Source: Methanothrix sp. (GTDB taxonomy: Archaea; Halobacteriota; Methanosarcinia; Methanotrichales; Methanotrichaceae). From it: a stretch of DNA of 64,000 nucleotides. Below, in pieces: positions 37,828 through 47,184 of the stretch. The stretch's first letter is position 1. Every line of letters starts with the position of its first letter. Both the position numbers and the translations under genes were made by a program. Below the pieces are notes generated by a model. The model worked only from the letters and a program-made list of their open reading frames with translations, searched no databases and was not told where the DNA came from. The stretch lies in assembly GCA_026394555.1 (NCBI GenBank), contig JAPKXZ010000075.1, forward strand, positions 62,001-126,000, read 5' to 3'.

Positions 37828-39114
37828 ATGATTTCGGCAAGTGATTGGGACCGTGCCTTGGGCATGGATTATTACATCACAGACAGCCCTGGCTGCGGGG
37901 GCGTCATTAAGAGCTGTGCTGAGGACTTCATAGTTTCTGAGGTATTCGAAGAGCTGGGCTACGAAGGCGGAAGGTATCTGGTCTTAGATGTGGAGAAGAC
38001 CAACTGGGATATGCATCACCTCATCCGGGAGATGGCCAGAAAGCTTCGTATCAGCCAGAAGAGATTCGGCTGGGCCGGCACCAAAGACAAAAGAGCGGTA
38101 ACAAGCCAGCGCATCAGCATCATGAACCTGGATGAATCGGAGCTCACAAAGATTAACTTGCCTGATCTGAAGATAAAGGTGCTGGGCAGGACAAACCGGG
38201 CCGTGGGTCTGGGAGATCTACTGGGCAATAGTTTTCGCATCACGATTAGAGAGCTATGTTGCCCAGATCCTGCCGCCCGAATGACTGGCATCACCGAGGA
38301 GATAGAGAAGCAAAGGGGCGTTCCCAACTACTTCGGCGTGCAGAGGTTCGGGGACATCAGGCCGGTCACCCATAAAGTGGGCGAGGCTCTGGCAAGAGGC
38401 CATATCGAAGAAGCGGTCTTTATCTATCTGGCTCTGCCTTTTCCCGGCGAGCTGGATCGGACGAGGGAGGCCCGGGAAAGGCTCTGGACCAATCGAGACA
38501 TTCCTGCCGCCCTAAGGGAGTATCCTGAGTACCTGCGTTACGAGGTGGCCATGCTAAACTTTTTGGCGGAGCATCCCGGCGATTATGCTCACTCATTTGA
38601 TGTTCTTTCCGTCAATTTAAAGCGACTCTTTGTACATGCTTACCAGTCCTATCTCTTCAATCGGATTCTCAGTTGCCGTCTGGCTGCTGCAATGCCGCTG
38701 CATAGGGCAGTGGTGGGCGATGTGGTCTGCTTTGGCAAAGACGGCATGCCTGATATGGATAAAGTGCAGAAAGTGACCACTGAAAACCTGGAAGCCATAG
38801 ACCGGCTGTCCGGGAGGGGCAGAGCATTTCTTACTCTTCCGCTTATCGGATTTGAGACAATTTTGGCGGAAGGCGCGCAGGGTGAAATCGAGAGGGCTAT
38901 CCTCAGGGCAGAAGGCATTTCACCTGAGAACTTTAATATTCCGGAAAATTTGGACCTGGGCTCAAGAGGCACAAGGCGCGCTGCCCAATGCCCTGTCAAA
39001 CCGCAAATCATCGTCGAGGAAAACCGAGCGGAGCTGCAGTTCGTTCTGCCCAAAGGAAGCTATGCCACAGTAGTATTGAGAGAGTATATGAAGAGGAATG
39101 TGCCTTGCAACTAG
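37828..39114 (+). CDS. truD: tRNA pseudouridine synthase TruD
   Basis: A 428-residue enzyme that converts U13 of tRNAs to pseudouridine. It has the conserved FIVSEVFEELGYEGGRYLVL start, the catalytic Asp in WAGTKDKRAVTSQRISI and RFGDIRPVTHKVG. The inserted TRUD domain is present in the middle. Length is normal for archaeal TruD. ATG 37828 has GAGG five bases before it. Its last ten bases overlap the start of the next gene, showing a tight operon. Confidence 0.95.
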   Translation: MISASDWDRALGMDYYITDSPGCGGVIKSCAEDFIVSEVFEELGYEGGRYLVLDVEKTNWDMHHLIREMARKLRISQKRFGWAGTKDKRAVTSQRISIMNLDESELTKINLPDLKIKVLGRTNRAVGLGDLLGNSFRITIRELCCPDPAARMTGITEEIEKQRGVPNYFGVQRFGDIRPVTHKVGEALARGHIEEAVFIYLALPFPGELDRTREARERLWTNRDIPAALREYPEYLRYEVAMLNFLAEHPGDYAHSFDVLSVNLKRLFVHAYQSYLFNRILSCRLAAAMPLHRAVVGDVVCFGKDGMPDMDKVQKVTTENLEAIDRLSGRGRAFLTLPLIGFETILAEGAQGEIERAILRAEGISPENFNIPENLDLGSRGTRRAAQCPVKPQIIVEENRAELQFVLPKGSYATVVLREYMKRNVPCN

Positions 39115-40004
39115 AATTAGATGATCCATACGTTGTGGTCTACAAGCAGATCCATGCCGTGGTTGATGATGAAGGCAGCCGGGTAGAGCTCATGGAACGT
39201 TCCCGTTGCTACGGTGGATCAGCCTGGGCCAGATACCATTACTCTAAGGGACCCTTGGTGAAAAGCTCTCGCAATTTGGGCGAATGGTTCCGCTATATGA
39301 TAACACCTGGCAAGGTCGATTTGGATCTTGTCTCCTCCAAGAGATCGGCGGGCATCGAGTCGGTAATAGTCAACAGCAAGGAGGTGGAGGTGACTTATGC
39401 CGGTCTAGGCGGGGGCGGCGTAGGCGCTACCCTCTCCCGTGCAAAGGCAGAGGACGTCTTGCGCTATGATGTAACGGAGTGCGGCGGAGGGCGCGTCGCC
39501 CGCGGCACCATCGTTTTACCTAGAAGAGAGAGGCTGATCATTGGAGTTGATGATACTGATTCCAAGACGGAAGGTGCGACATGGTCCCTTATTCACAACA
39601 TCTCTAGGAAGGTTGATCGACCTATGGCGCGCTATATCTCTCACTCCCTGGTACAGCTCTTTCCCGTGCCGACAAAGACCCAGAACTGCGTCTCCACGGC
39701 AGTGGAGTTCGCCTGCCTGCCTGGCCAAGCAGAAGCCATGCTCTCTGATTTCAAAGCACTGCTGAGGAAGTACTCCGTCTCCGAGCAGACCGGCATGGCC
39801 GTCTTCCGGGACTTTGATCCATGCTCGCTTCTGGCCTTTGGCCAGAGGTGCAAGAAAGAGAGGGTGCAGTACGAGGACGCTCTGGAAGCGGCTAGGGAGA
39901 ATGGAGTTCAGATCATGATGAACGGTCAGGGATTGATTGGTGCCGTGGCGGCATTGCCCTTCTCCGCCCAGCCGGATGAGTCCATTGTGCCTGCAATTCC
40001 ATGA
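39105..40004 (+). CDS. methanogenesis marker protein 11
   Basis: A 299-residue protein matching the methanogen-specific marker 11 family. It has LDDPYVVVYKQIHAVVDDEG, CYGGSAWARYHYSKGPLVKS and a second half with LIIGVDDTDSKTEGATWSLI, which resembles the TiaS-type nucleotide/tRNA-modifying fold. Start TTG 39105 has GAGGAA seven bases upstream and overlaps truD by ten bases. The role is unknown, but the family is restricted to methanogens and relatives, so it supports the assignment of the organism. Confidence 0.82.
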   Translation: MQLELDDPYVVVYKQIHAVVDDEGSRVELMERSRCYGGSAWARYHYSKGPLVKSSRNLGEWFRYMITPGKVDLDLVSSKRSAGIESVIVNSKEVEVTYAGLGGGGVGATLSRAKAEDVLRYDVTECGGGRVARGTIVLPRRERLIIGVDDTDSKTEGATWSLIHNISRKVDRPMARYISHSLVQLFPVPTKTQNCVSTAVEFACLPGQAEAMLSDFKALLRKYSVSEQTGMAVFRDFDPCSLLAFGQRCKKERVQYEDALEAARENGVQIMMNGQGLIGAVAALPFSAQPDESIVPAIP

Positions 40005-41455
40005 AGTCGATGAACGGCCTGTGGGCAGCGGTCCAGGCGGCCCAGGATGCAGGAGTCGAGATTCGAACTTATGTTCCTGGCTATCCCATAACTGATCTGG
40101 CAGCTGCGCTCGGGGCCGAGATCTCGGTTAATGAAAAGGTGGCCCTGGAGATCGCCCTGGGGGCGTCAGCTACGGGCCGACGCGCCCTGGTCATCGTCAA
40201 GCAGGTGGGCATGAATCTTCTGGCCGATCCACTGGTCATCTCGGCCACGCACACCATCGGCTCGGGGCTGGTGATCATCGCCGGAGATGATCTGGGCCCG
40301 AGATTTTCACAGGCGGAGATGGATAGCAGATTCTATGGGCCACTAGCTGAGATTCCGATGCTCGATCCCTGCAGCCCGGCCGCTTTGCACGCATCTATTC
40401 TGGAGTCCTTTACCCTCTCCGAGCGGCTGAGAATTCCGGTTATCGTTCGGGTGACAGCACGTCTTCTGGCCGACGAGGGCCCATTGATCCCGGCGCGGCC
40501 CAGCCTGGCTGCTGCCCAACAGTTCGAGAAAGGGGCCCTTGAGTTGACCATGCGCGGCCGGCATCAGAGGCACCACGACCGCATCCTGGTCGATGCAGAG
40601 AACGCCTCCGAGTCCACGAGCCTAAACAGGATGGCGATATCCGGGGAAGTGGGCATCATAGCCGGTGGCCGTCCGGCGGCTCTGGCCGAAGGCCTGGGAG
40701 TATCGCTTCTCTCTTTGGGCTACAGCAATCCACTGCCGGCAAAGCTCCTCTGCCGCTTCATAGATGGTCATCGTCTTATCCTGGTGGCAGAGGAGCCGGA
40801 GCCCTTCATTGAGTCGCAGCTGGCATTGAGCCCCAAAGTGCGAGGAAAGCTCACCGGCCATCTGCCCCGCGGGCCGCTGGAGAGGGCAGACATCATCCGG
40901 GCGCTGGAGGGTCTGGAAGAGACCCCGGAGAAAAAACCGCAGGTCTACGAGAGCCTGGCAAAAAGGGGCTACAAGGGCGTTTGTGAGGACTGTCCCTTCA
41001 TACCCATTTTCCGGGCGCTGGGCAAAATCGACGTCACCGTAGCCGGGGATGCGGGCTGCGCCATCCGCGCCACACGCGAGCCCTACCAATCGGTGGACGT
41101 GGTCTACGGTCTGGGCTCGTCCATTGCAGTCGCCTCGGGCTTTGCCAAAAAGGGCATTGCCGTGGTGGGTGACTTTGCTCTGGCCCACTCGGGCCTGTTG
41201 GGCCTGATCAATGCCATCTGGCAGAAGCGCGATGTTCTCGTCATCGTCCTCAAGAACGATGTGGCGGCCATGACGGGCGGGCAGGAAGCGCCCGACCTGA
41301 CAAAGCTGGTGGAGACGCTGGTGCCGACGCGCCGCCTGGAGCTGCCCGTATCTGAGGAAGAGGTGGAGGCTGTGGTTAGCGAAGAGCTGAAAGGACCGGG
41401 GATTTTGGTCGTGGTGGCATTGGGTAAGTGCACGAAGCAAGCATCCAAGAAATAG
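40001..41455 (+). CDS. IorA-like thiamine diphosphate enzyme without ferredoxin domain
   Basis: A 484-residue protein related to the alpha subunit of indolepyruvate:ferredoxin oxidoreductase. The pyrimidine-binding half (YVPGYPITDLAAALGAEISV) is followed by CEDCPFIPIF and the TPP half (VAGDAGCAIRATREPYQSVD, KNDVAAMTGGQEAPD). The two C-terminal 4Fe-4S clusters of true IorA are absent; the protein ends at CTKQASKK. No IorB gene is nearby. ATG 40001 overlaps Mmp11 by four bases (ATGA). This suggests a methanogen-specific 2-oxoacid enzyme coupled to Mmp11; the substrate is not known. Confidence 0.8.
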   Translation: MKSMNGLWAAVQAAQDAGVEIRTYVPGYPITDLAAALGAEISVNEKVALEIALGASATGRRALVIVKQVGMNLLADPLVISATHTIGSGLVIIAGDDLGPRFSQAEMDSRFYGPLAEIPMLDPCSPAALHASILESFTLSERLRIPVIVRVTARLLADEGPLIPARPSLAAAQQFEKGALELTMRGRHQRHHDRILVDAENASESTSLNRMAISGEVGIIAGGRPAALAEGLGVSLLSLGYSNPLPAKLLCRFIDGHRLILVAEEPEPFIESQLALSPKVRGKLTGHLPRGPLERADIIRALEGLEETPEKKPQVYESLAKRGYKGVCEDCPFIPIFRALGKIDVTVAGDAGCAIRATREPYQSVDVVYGLGSSIAVASGFAKKGIAVVGDFALAHSGLLGLINAIWQKRDVLVIVLKNDVAAMTGGQEAPDLTKLVETLVPTRRLELPVSEEEVEAVVSEELKGPGILVVVALGKCTKQASKK

Positions 41456-41621
41456 TATAGAGAAGGCGTTCCGCTGGTGAAAGGCTTTCTCATTTCCAAT
41501 TCTTCAGATAGGGCTATACGGTTTTAGTTGCTGCAGTTATCGATGCTACATCCACAAAGGGCATAGCTCCACCCGTGTACATGGGCAATTTGCCATCCCA
41601 CTTCTCCGCCTATCGCGGTTC

Positions 41622-41843
41622 TCAAATCAATTCCTCTCTGTTTGCCAGCAAAGCTTCTTGGCGCAGAAAGTCGGGCGAGTCCCTCACCGCTTCCAGAACC
41701 TTCTTTGCCGCCGAGCACCTCTCCACCTTGGTGACATCGGCGGCCATCTGCACCAGGTCCTCGACATCGATCTGGCCCATCTTGAATTTGGTAACGAGAA
41801 TGCCGGTCATGATGGCATCACTATGCTTAGCTTTCTTAGCCAA
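41622..41843 (-). CDS. 73-residue helical protein of unknown function
   Basis: A small protein (MAKKAKHSDAIMTGILVTKF, then GQIDVEDLVQMAADVTKVER, ending ANREELI). It begins at TTG 41843, with GGAG about ten bases upstream. The frame is open further upstream but has no better start. It is fully helical in appearance, without Cys pairs or membrane segments. No family is recognised and there is no obvious operon partner. Confidence 0.55.
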   Translation of the reverse strand: MAKKAKHSDAIMTGILVTKFKMGQIDVEDLVQMAADVTKVERCSAAKKVLEAVRDSPDFLRQEALLANREELI

Positions 41844-42239
41844 TTTTTTCAGAGCTCCATCGGCCAGGACAGGTGTCTTTGTCCGAGCCTTCTCAGGTGG
41901 TGGACGATGCTCTAATAGCCTTTCCCTCCAACCTCCAACCGCCCCTTATCTATAATGATTATATAAACAGTTTGCCGTGTTTTGTGCTGCAAGAACGGGA
42001 GCGAGCCGAAAGGTGAAGCTTTCAGTGGCCGCCAATTGTTGGAATCGGAGCAATTGCAGGAACGCAGGGGGGAGCCATGCGTGCGCTCATGCGGGTGCAC
42101 TTGTGCCCATGCGGGCAGCCGTCTGTGGGCTTGGCAGGGCTTTATTCCGGGCGCGAGATTTTGGAAAGCGACAATTGGCTGATACTATTAGCAGATTGTT
42201 TGATCAATAAAGAAAAGACGCCCGGGCCCAGCCCGTCGT
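41844..42239. other. GC-rich intergenic region, possibly structured
   Basis: No convincing gene. Bases 41975-42235 are unusually G-rich for an intergenic segment in this genome and hold several short self-complementary stretches (for example GGGTGCAC with GTGCCC near 42090-42110, and GGGCAGCC/GGCTTGGC-type repeats). The minus-strand side contains the likely upstream part of the 73-residue gene. It could be a structured RNA or decayed coding DNA. Confidence 0.25.
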
Positions 42240-44372
42240 CTATCCGCCCTTTGCAGGCTCGTCCACCCCGCAGGCAGCGATCTTCTCGGCCAGCTTGGCC
42301 AGCACATCTTTTCTCATGCCGCCCACGAATTTGATCGATCCCACTACCAAATGCCCACCGCCGGAGACGCCGCCATTGGGAATCTCCTCCATCAGCTCTT
42401 TTACCATTTGGGGAATGTTCATCTTTACGGCTTTGCTGCGCAGCACGGCAAAGTCCGGTCCGTAGCCGATGGTGACAACGGGCTTTCCGGCATACTTCTT
42501 GCAGAGCCGATCGTGCACCTCGCCACTGGTCTTGCCGGGCGGAGGGAAGGTGAACTTGTGGGCGAAGTTCTCCACATCCAGCACATTCATGATGATGCCG
42601 TTGGGAAGACGCGTGCTCTTCACATTGCCCATGCTGGCCCGCAGTTGCTCGTCAATGGCGGCATTGGCCTGCTCGCACAAGAGCTCCACAATCCTCTGGT
42701 GGCGGTCCAGCCGGCCCAGGCATAAAATGTCGTTTATCAGCCCCCGTCCGTCATTGAAACGCTGCCAGAATGCCTCGTAATCCAGGGCTAACGCCACCTT
42801 CTTCAGGTCCTCTCTGCTGTACTTGTCCTCGACCAGCTTTATGTAGGCTGCCGCCTCCGGCGCTTCGCTTCGATCGCCCACGGCTGATACCGCCGGGAAG
42901 TGCTTGATCTTGCTTTCCACGGCAGGGTAGATCATGCGGGCGATCTCTGTGGCCAGCATGCCCGTGGTCAGGCCGAAGTCGCCGCCGGCGTGCGCGGGAT
43001 TGACATGAGCGATAAGATACTGGTCCACAATCTTGTGGGGATGATGGTGATCTACGACCAGCATATCCATTCCGTAGACCTGGGCCTGGCGCATGGCCGG
43101 AACATCCTCTTCCGTGGAGCCGTTGTCCATCAAAACGATGAGCGGCATCTTCTGGCCGTGCCTGGTCTGATCCTCCAGAGCGTAGGTCAGATCCTTGGTC
43201 ACATCCTCCAGCTCGTAAAAGGGCGCTTTGCTGGGGGCGCGCCGGTAGTTGTGGTATTCGGCATCAGGCCCGCCCACCTCCGTGATGAGCGGCAAAATGG
43301 CCATCTCAATGGCAACAGCAGCAGTGATGCCGTCGGCATCGGCGTGATGGCGGACAACGATGGGCTGTGACTTGAGAACCGCCCGGCGAATCTCCTTGGC
43401 CACTTGCTTCATCGCCGGCATGAGCCTGGTCATGATCTCGCTTTTCACCAGAAACTCGATCTCGGAGGGCTCAGCGCGTCTGTCAATCGACTGTTCAATC
43501 AGCTCCTTGACTGTGGATGCCTCTCCACCCCAAAGGCGCTTCATGGACTTGATCTCGACCTGAACCTGATTGTTGCGCAGGCTCACCTCGCCGATGACGC
43601 GCACCATCATCTCGTTGTCGATATCGGCGTAGGCCCGCACACCGGCCCGCTCAAAGGCGGCACAAAAGACCAGTCCGCAATCGTCCGCGATGGTGAAGAT
43701 GGTCGGGCCCCCCGTCTGCTTGACCTGGATGACCTCCCCCTTGATCATGATCTGCTTACCCACTAACTTTTGCAGATCCGAGGTCTTGGATATGGGAAGC
43801 TCCTTTTCCACCTCAAAAGTGTTGTACTCCTTCAGCTCGGCCGGCTCCAGCTCAATGTTGCCGTTAGCAAGAATATTTCGCACCGTAACGAAGATGGCAT
43901 CACCCACCTCTGGCTTGCTCTTCAGGTACTTGTTGTGGGCGAGGCCCCTCACGCTCTCGGATAGATCCACAAAGGCCCCAAAGCTGGCCAGGCCATTGAC
44001 CTTTCCCTGATAAATCTCGCCTACAACGACATCTCTGACATCGCAAGCAGGATCGAGAATATGCACGAGCGGCTTTTTGGCACAGCGTTCACATAGCTCT
44101 TTTTTGCTGGTGAGCTTGGACTTGCACACCACGCACAGGTACTCGCGCCCCAGGCCCTCGCAGGTCGGGCAGCTCTCTGTAACCGGCATCTTGCCCGAGC
44201 CTTGGCAGACGCTGCATTTCGTGGAGCCGCTATCAATAAGCTCCTTCATATCCTTATCCGATGCCTCTCCCAGGGAGATGGACTCGGTCTTTCCGCTGCC
44301 ACTGCAGTTGGGACAGGGCTTATCTCCTACCACCAGGTAGCCCTTGCCCAGGCAAATCTCGCACAGGTTCAT
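42240..44372 (-). CDS. DHH-family (archaeal RecJ-like) phosphoesterase with zinc-finger and S1 domains
   Basis: A 710-residue protein. Residues 1-105 carry four CxxCxGxG-type DnaJ-like zinc motifs (CLGKGY, CPNCSGSG, CSVCQGSG, CPTCEGLG) plus further CxxC pairs. Residues 118-185 form an S1 domain (GEIYQGKVNGLASFGAFVDL), and 205-285 an OB-fold. The DHH domain then starts (VVRHHADADGITAAVAIEM; LIVLMDNGS; VVDHHHPH), ending with DHHA1 (GGVSGGGHLVVGSIKF). It should cleave single-stranded nucleic acid from the end. The layout is the usual archaeal one. It is divergent from the Trm56 gene. Confidence 0.9.
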   Translation of the reverse strand: MNLCEICLGKGYLVVGDKPCPNCSGSGKTESISLGEASDKDMKELIDSGSTKCSVCQGSGKMPVTESCPTCEGLGREYLCVVCKSKLTSKKELCERCAKKPLVHILDPACDVRDVVVGEIYQGKVNGLASFGAFVDLSESVRGLAHNKYLKSKPEVGDAIFVTVRNILANGNIELEPAELKEYNTFEVEKELPISKTSDLQKLVGKQIMIKGEVIQVKQTGGPTIFTIADDCGLVFCAAFERAGVRAYADIDNEMMVRVIGEVSLRNNQVQVEIKSMKRLWGGEASTVKELIEQSIDRRAEPSEIEFLVKSEIMTRLMPAMKQVAKEIRRAVLKSQPIVVRHHADADGITAAVAIEMAILPLITEVGGPDAEYHNYRRAPSKAPFYELEDVTKDLTYALEDQTRHGQKMPLIVLMDNGSTEEDVPAMRQAQVYGMDMLVVDHHHPHKIVDQYLIAHVNPAHAGGDFGLTTGMLATEIARMIYPAVESKIKHFPAVSAVGDRSEAPEAAAYIKLVEDKYSREDLKKVALALDYEAFWQRFNDGRGLINDILCLGRLDRHQRIVELLCEQANAAIDEQLRASMGNVKSTRLPNGIIMNVLDVENFAHKFTFPPPGKTSGEVHDRLCKKYAGKPVVTIGYGPDFAVLRSKAVKMNIPQMVKELMEEIPNGGVSGGGHLVVGSIKFVGGMRKDVLAKLAEKIAACGVDEPAKGG

Positions 44373-44476
44373 CCTGGTGATTGACGCACCATTGGAATTT
44401 AGCTATTTTGCAAGGGCCCGGCTGCGGCGCAAAGATATGCAAGCCAATAAATAAGATGCCGCCCCTCCAGGGGGGC

Positions 44477-45010
44477 ATGCGAGTCGTGGTTTTACGCATC
44501 GGCCACCGGCCGGAGAGAGACAAGAGGATCACCACCCATGTTGGCCTGGTGGCCAGGGCCTTTGGAGCGGAAGAGATGCTCCTCTCGGGGCGCGACCCTC
44601 ACGTGGAAGAGAGCTTGGCCGATGTGGCGAAACGCTGGGGTGGAGCATTTCGCCTCCGGCCGGATGTCTCCTGGAAAGGAGAGACGGTGCGCTGGAAGGA
44701 GGCGGGAGGAAAGGTGGTTCACCTTACCATGTACGGCTCCAACCTGCCCGATGTGATCGACATGGTTCGCGAATGTGAGAATATCCTGGTAGTGGTGGGC
44801 GCAGAGAAGGTTCCTGCCGAGATGTACGATCTGGCGGACTGGAATGTGGCCGTGGGCAACCAGCCCCATTCCGAGGTGGCGGCACTGGCGGTCTTCCTGG
44901 ATCGGCTCTTTATGGGTCGGGAGCTTCAGGAGGCATTTGAGGGCGGCCTTAAGATTGTGCCCACGGCTCGAGGAAAACAGGTATTGTATCCGGAATACTG
45001 CCAGGAATGA
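44477..45010 (+). CDS. tRNA (cytidine-56-2'-O)-methyltransferase Trm56
   Basis: A 177-residue SPOUT-class enzyme specific to archaea, methylating C56 of the T loop. Diagnostic segments are VVVLRIGHRPERDKRITTHV, ARAFGAEEMLLSG, ILVVVGAEKVPAEMYDLADW and AVGNQPHSEVAALAVFLDRL. The ATG at 44477 is the correct start by family length; the frame extends upstream but that part is unrelated. AGGGGGG precedes it, and a TATA-like CAATAAATAAG lies about 27 bases upstream. The ATP-grasp gene overlaps its stop by four bases. Confidence 0.92.
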   Translation: MRVVVLRIGHRPERDKRITTHVGLVARAFGAEEMLLSGRDPHVEESLADVAKRWGGAFRLRPDVSWKGETVRWKEAGGKVVHLTMYGSNLPDVIDMVRECENILVVVGAEKVPAEMYDLADWNVAVGNQPHSEVAALAVFLDRLFMGRELQEAFEGGLKIVPTARGKQVLYPEYCQE

Positions 45011-46113
45011 GAGTATTAGTAATTGGCATCAACATCAGACATATTGCCTTTTCCGCTAGCCGGGCCGGCCATGAGGTCTTCGCGGTTGATTGTTACTGCG
45101 ATGTGGATCTGGCCAGATGGGCAAAAGAGACGGCTAAAATGCCGCGCGACGGGGCAAAAGAGCACCTACAGTTTTATGTGGAAAAGTTTCGTCCCGATGC
45201 CGTGGTGCTGGGACCAGGTCTGGAAGAGGCGTCTGTTCGAGGAGTGCCTGTGCTCAATAACCCGCCTGAAAAAACCGCTCAGGTCTCAGATAAGCTCTGG
45301 TTGGCAGGTTGGCTGGAAGAGAAGGGCTTTCCCTTCATAAAGACAGAGATTGTCGATGTCGCGCATAATCTGCGTTTTCCCTTCCTGATCAAGCCGCGCA
45401 AGGGCGCTGGAGGGGTGGGATGCCGGATAGTTGAGAGGCCTTCAGAGCTTAAAATGCATGTGAGCACGGAAAAGAGCATGCAAGAGGGCATGGAGGATGA
45501 CCTGATCGCCCAGGAGTTGATCATTGGCTGTCCCGCCAGTGTCTCGGTCATTGGGAGCGGTCGCGCCGCGCGCGCCATTGCCATCAACGAGCAGCTCATC
45601 GGCCTCTCCTGGGCCGGGGCGAAAGGGTTCAGGTACAGTGGGAACATCACTCCTCTTGCACATCCGCAATGCGGCATAGGGCAGATGGCAGAAGAGATTA
45701 TAGCGAAGCTGGGGCTCGTGGGCAGCAATGGTGTTGATTTTTTGCTCACCGAAAAAGGTCCCGTGGTGGTCGAGGTCAATAGCCGCTTTCAGGGCAGCCT
45801 GGATACGGTGGAATTGTCCGGCGGAGACAATGTCTTCCAGGCTCATCTTCAATCCTTTTTGGGAAGGCTTCCCGAGCGTCCAGCCCCACCTCGTTGCACC
45901 GCAGGCAGAATCATAGTCTATGCCCCCCGCGATCTGACCATTGAGGCGGATCTGGTCCGAGACTGGACGACAGATGTGCCAGGGAAGGGATCGCGAATAG
46001 CCGCAGACGATCCAATCCTGTCCATATTGGCCACGGGATCAGGCAGAGACGAAGTTATGGCCCAGCTAAAGACGAGAACGGCAGTGATAAGCGAGATAAT
46101 AAACGCAAAATAG
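45007..46113 (+). CDS. ATP-grasp carboligase-like protein
   Basis: A 368-residue ATP-grasp enzyme: N-terminal Rossmann-like part (VLVIGINIRHIAFSASRAGH), ATP-binding segment (FPFLIKPRKGAGGVGCRIVE), LIAQELIIGCPASVSVIG, and the metal site GVDFLLTEKGPVVVEVNSRF. It belongs to the predicted carboxylate-amine ligases of archaea. One such ligase makes the tyramine-glutamate bond of methanofuran; whether this is that enzyme cannot be told here. ATG 45007 overlaps Trm56 (ATGA), so the two are cotranscribed. Confidence 0.8.
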   Translation: MRVLVIGINIRHIAFSASRAGHEVFAVDCYCDVDLARWAKETAKMPRDGAKEHLQFYVEKFRPDAVVLGPGLEEASVRGVPVLNNPPEKTAQVSDKLWLAGWLEEKGFPFIKTEIVDVAHNLRFPFLIKPRKGAGGVGCRIVERPSELKMHVSTEKSMQEGMEDDLIAQELIIGCPASVSVIGSGRAARAIAINEQLIGLSWAGAKGFRYSGNITPLAHPQCGIGQMAEEIIAKLGLVGSNGVDFLLTEKGPVVVEVNSRFQGSLDTVELSGGDNVFQAHLQSFLGRLPERPAPPRCTAGRIIVYAPRDLTIEADLVRDWTTDVPGKGSRIAADDPILSILATGSGRDEVMAQLKTRTAVISEIINAK

Positions 46114-46161
46114 TGATAATATAAATATATTTGTTTTTGAAGTGCCAGGTATTGGCTCAGA

Positions 46162-46290
46162 TTACCAGGATACTACCCTGTAGAGCCAGTTGCTGATCAG
46201 TGTCCAGACCTTGACAAAGCCAGATCCTTTCTCCAGCTTTTTTTTGTCATTTTCGCTGTACTTTTTTCCATCCTTCATCCACGAGTCCAT
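46162..46290 (-). CDS. 42-residue basic protein, probably leaderless
   Basis: Reads MDSWMKDGKKYSENDKKKLE and continues to a hydrophobic Trp-rich tail (VWTLISNWLYRVVSW). A minus-strand TTAAATTC box centred near 46316 lies about 26 bases before the ATG, ideal for a leaderless archaeal message. The basic N-terminus and amphipathic end suggest binding to membrane or nucleic acid. No family is recognised. Confidence 0.5.
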   Translation of the reverse strand: MDSWMKDGKKYSENDKKKLEKGSGFVKVWTLISNWLYRVVSW

Positions 46291-46436
46291 GATATAGGAT
46301 TATTTCTCGTTTGAATTTAACAATGTCGGTCTACATTGATGGCGCCATAGGCGCAAAAGTGCTAGGAATACATATTCCGGCGTCAGTATAAAAAGATAAT
46401 GCTTGATAAAGGTAATATAGCATAAGGGGGACTGTA

Positions 46437-47012
46437 TTGGTAGAGATAAATGCAGGGGATGAAATGAAGTCACCAGAAAGAATTACCATCGCGTTAGATG
46501 AAGAGACGGCCGGCCTGTCCAAGAAGATGAAGGAAGACCTGGGCATGTCCCAGAGCGAGCTGATGCGAGAGTCCCTGAAGTTCTTTGGCAAACACAAGAT
46601 GCTTTTTGACTTCGCCGAGGACAAGAAGGTTTACACCCATGCAGAAATGCTCTCCGCAGGCGAACATGTAATTCTGGATATCGATCACTGGATAATGTTT
46701 CTAAGCTTCATTGAAACTCATCCGGACAAGGAAAAGTTCTGGAATATGCATAAAGAGGTCTGCCGGGCTCATGCCGAGCAGTTCAAACACAAGCTCTTCA
46801 ATGCGGAGAGCATCTTGAGAAGACTTGAGATCTGCAACCTCTTTAATATGAGCAAGACCGGCAAAAATGAGTTCACCCTCATCTTCGGCTCGGATGCGCC
46901 CAAGAAATTCGTGCGCATTGAGCTGGAGGAGATCTTTGCCGGCATGGGCTTCCTGGTTGAGATCAAAGATGACTTCTCAAAGCTGAGGGTTAAGGTAATT
47001 CATGATCTATAG
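46437..47012 (+). CDS. ribbon-helix-helix transcriptional regulator with C-terminal sensor domain
   Basis: A 191-residue protein. Residues 10-50 form a CopG/NikR-type ribbon-helix-helix (SPERITIALDEETAGLSKKM, MSQSELMRESLKFFG). The remaining 140 residues are a separate alpha/beta domain (HVILDIDHWIMFLSFIETHP; TLIFGSDAPKKFVRIELEEI) that may sense a ligand; I do not know the ligand. TTG 46437 has AGGGGGA just upstream and a TATA-like AGTATAAAAAG at about 46385; ATG 46464 is an alternative that starts right at the DNA-binding part. Confidence 0.75.
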   Translation: MVEINAGDEMKSPERITIALDEETAGLSKKMKEDLGMSQSELMRESLKFFGKHKMLFDFAEDKKVYTHAEMLSAGEHVILDIDHWIMFLSFIETHPDKEKFWNMHKEVCRAHAEQFKHKLFNAESILRRLEICNLFNMSKTGKNEFTLIFGSDAPKKFVRIELEEIFAGMGFLVEIKDDFSKLRVKVIHDL

Positions 47013-47184
47013 TAAATTCCTTTTTGAAGGATAATCTGCCGGAGAAGCGATCCGATTCTAGAGAGCTTTCTGTCCCGAGTGCCTTCAAGCAGAAGTTTAT
47101 GAAAAATATTATAATGACGTGCTAGCCGAATGCAGCCAAAATATATATGCTAACTGAGATTACACAAGTGCTGCGAGGGAGATT

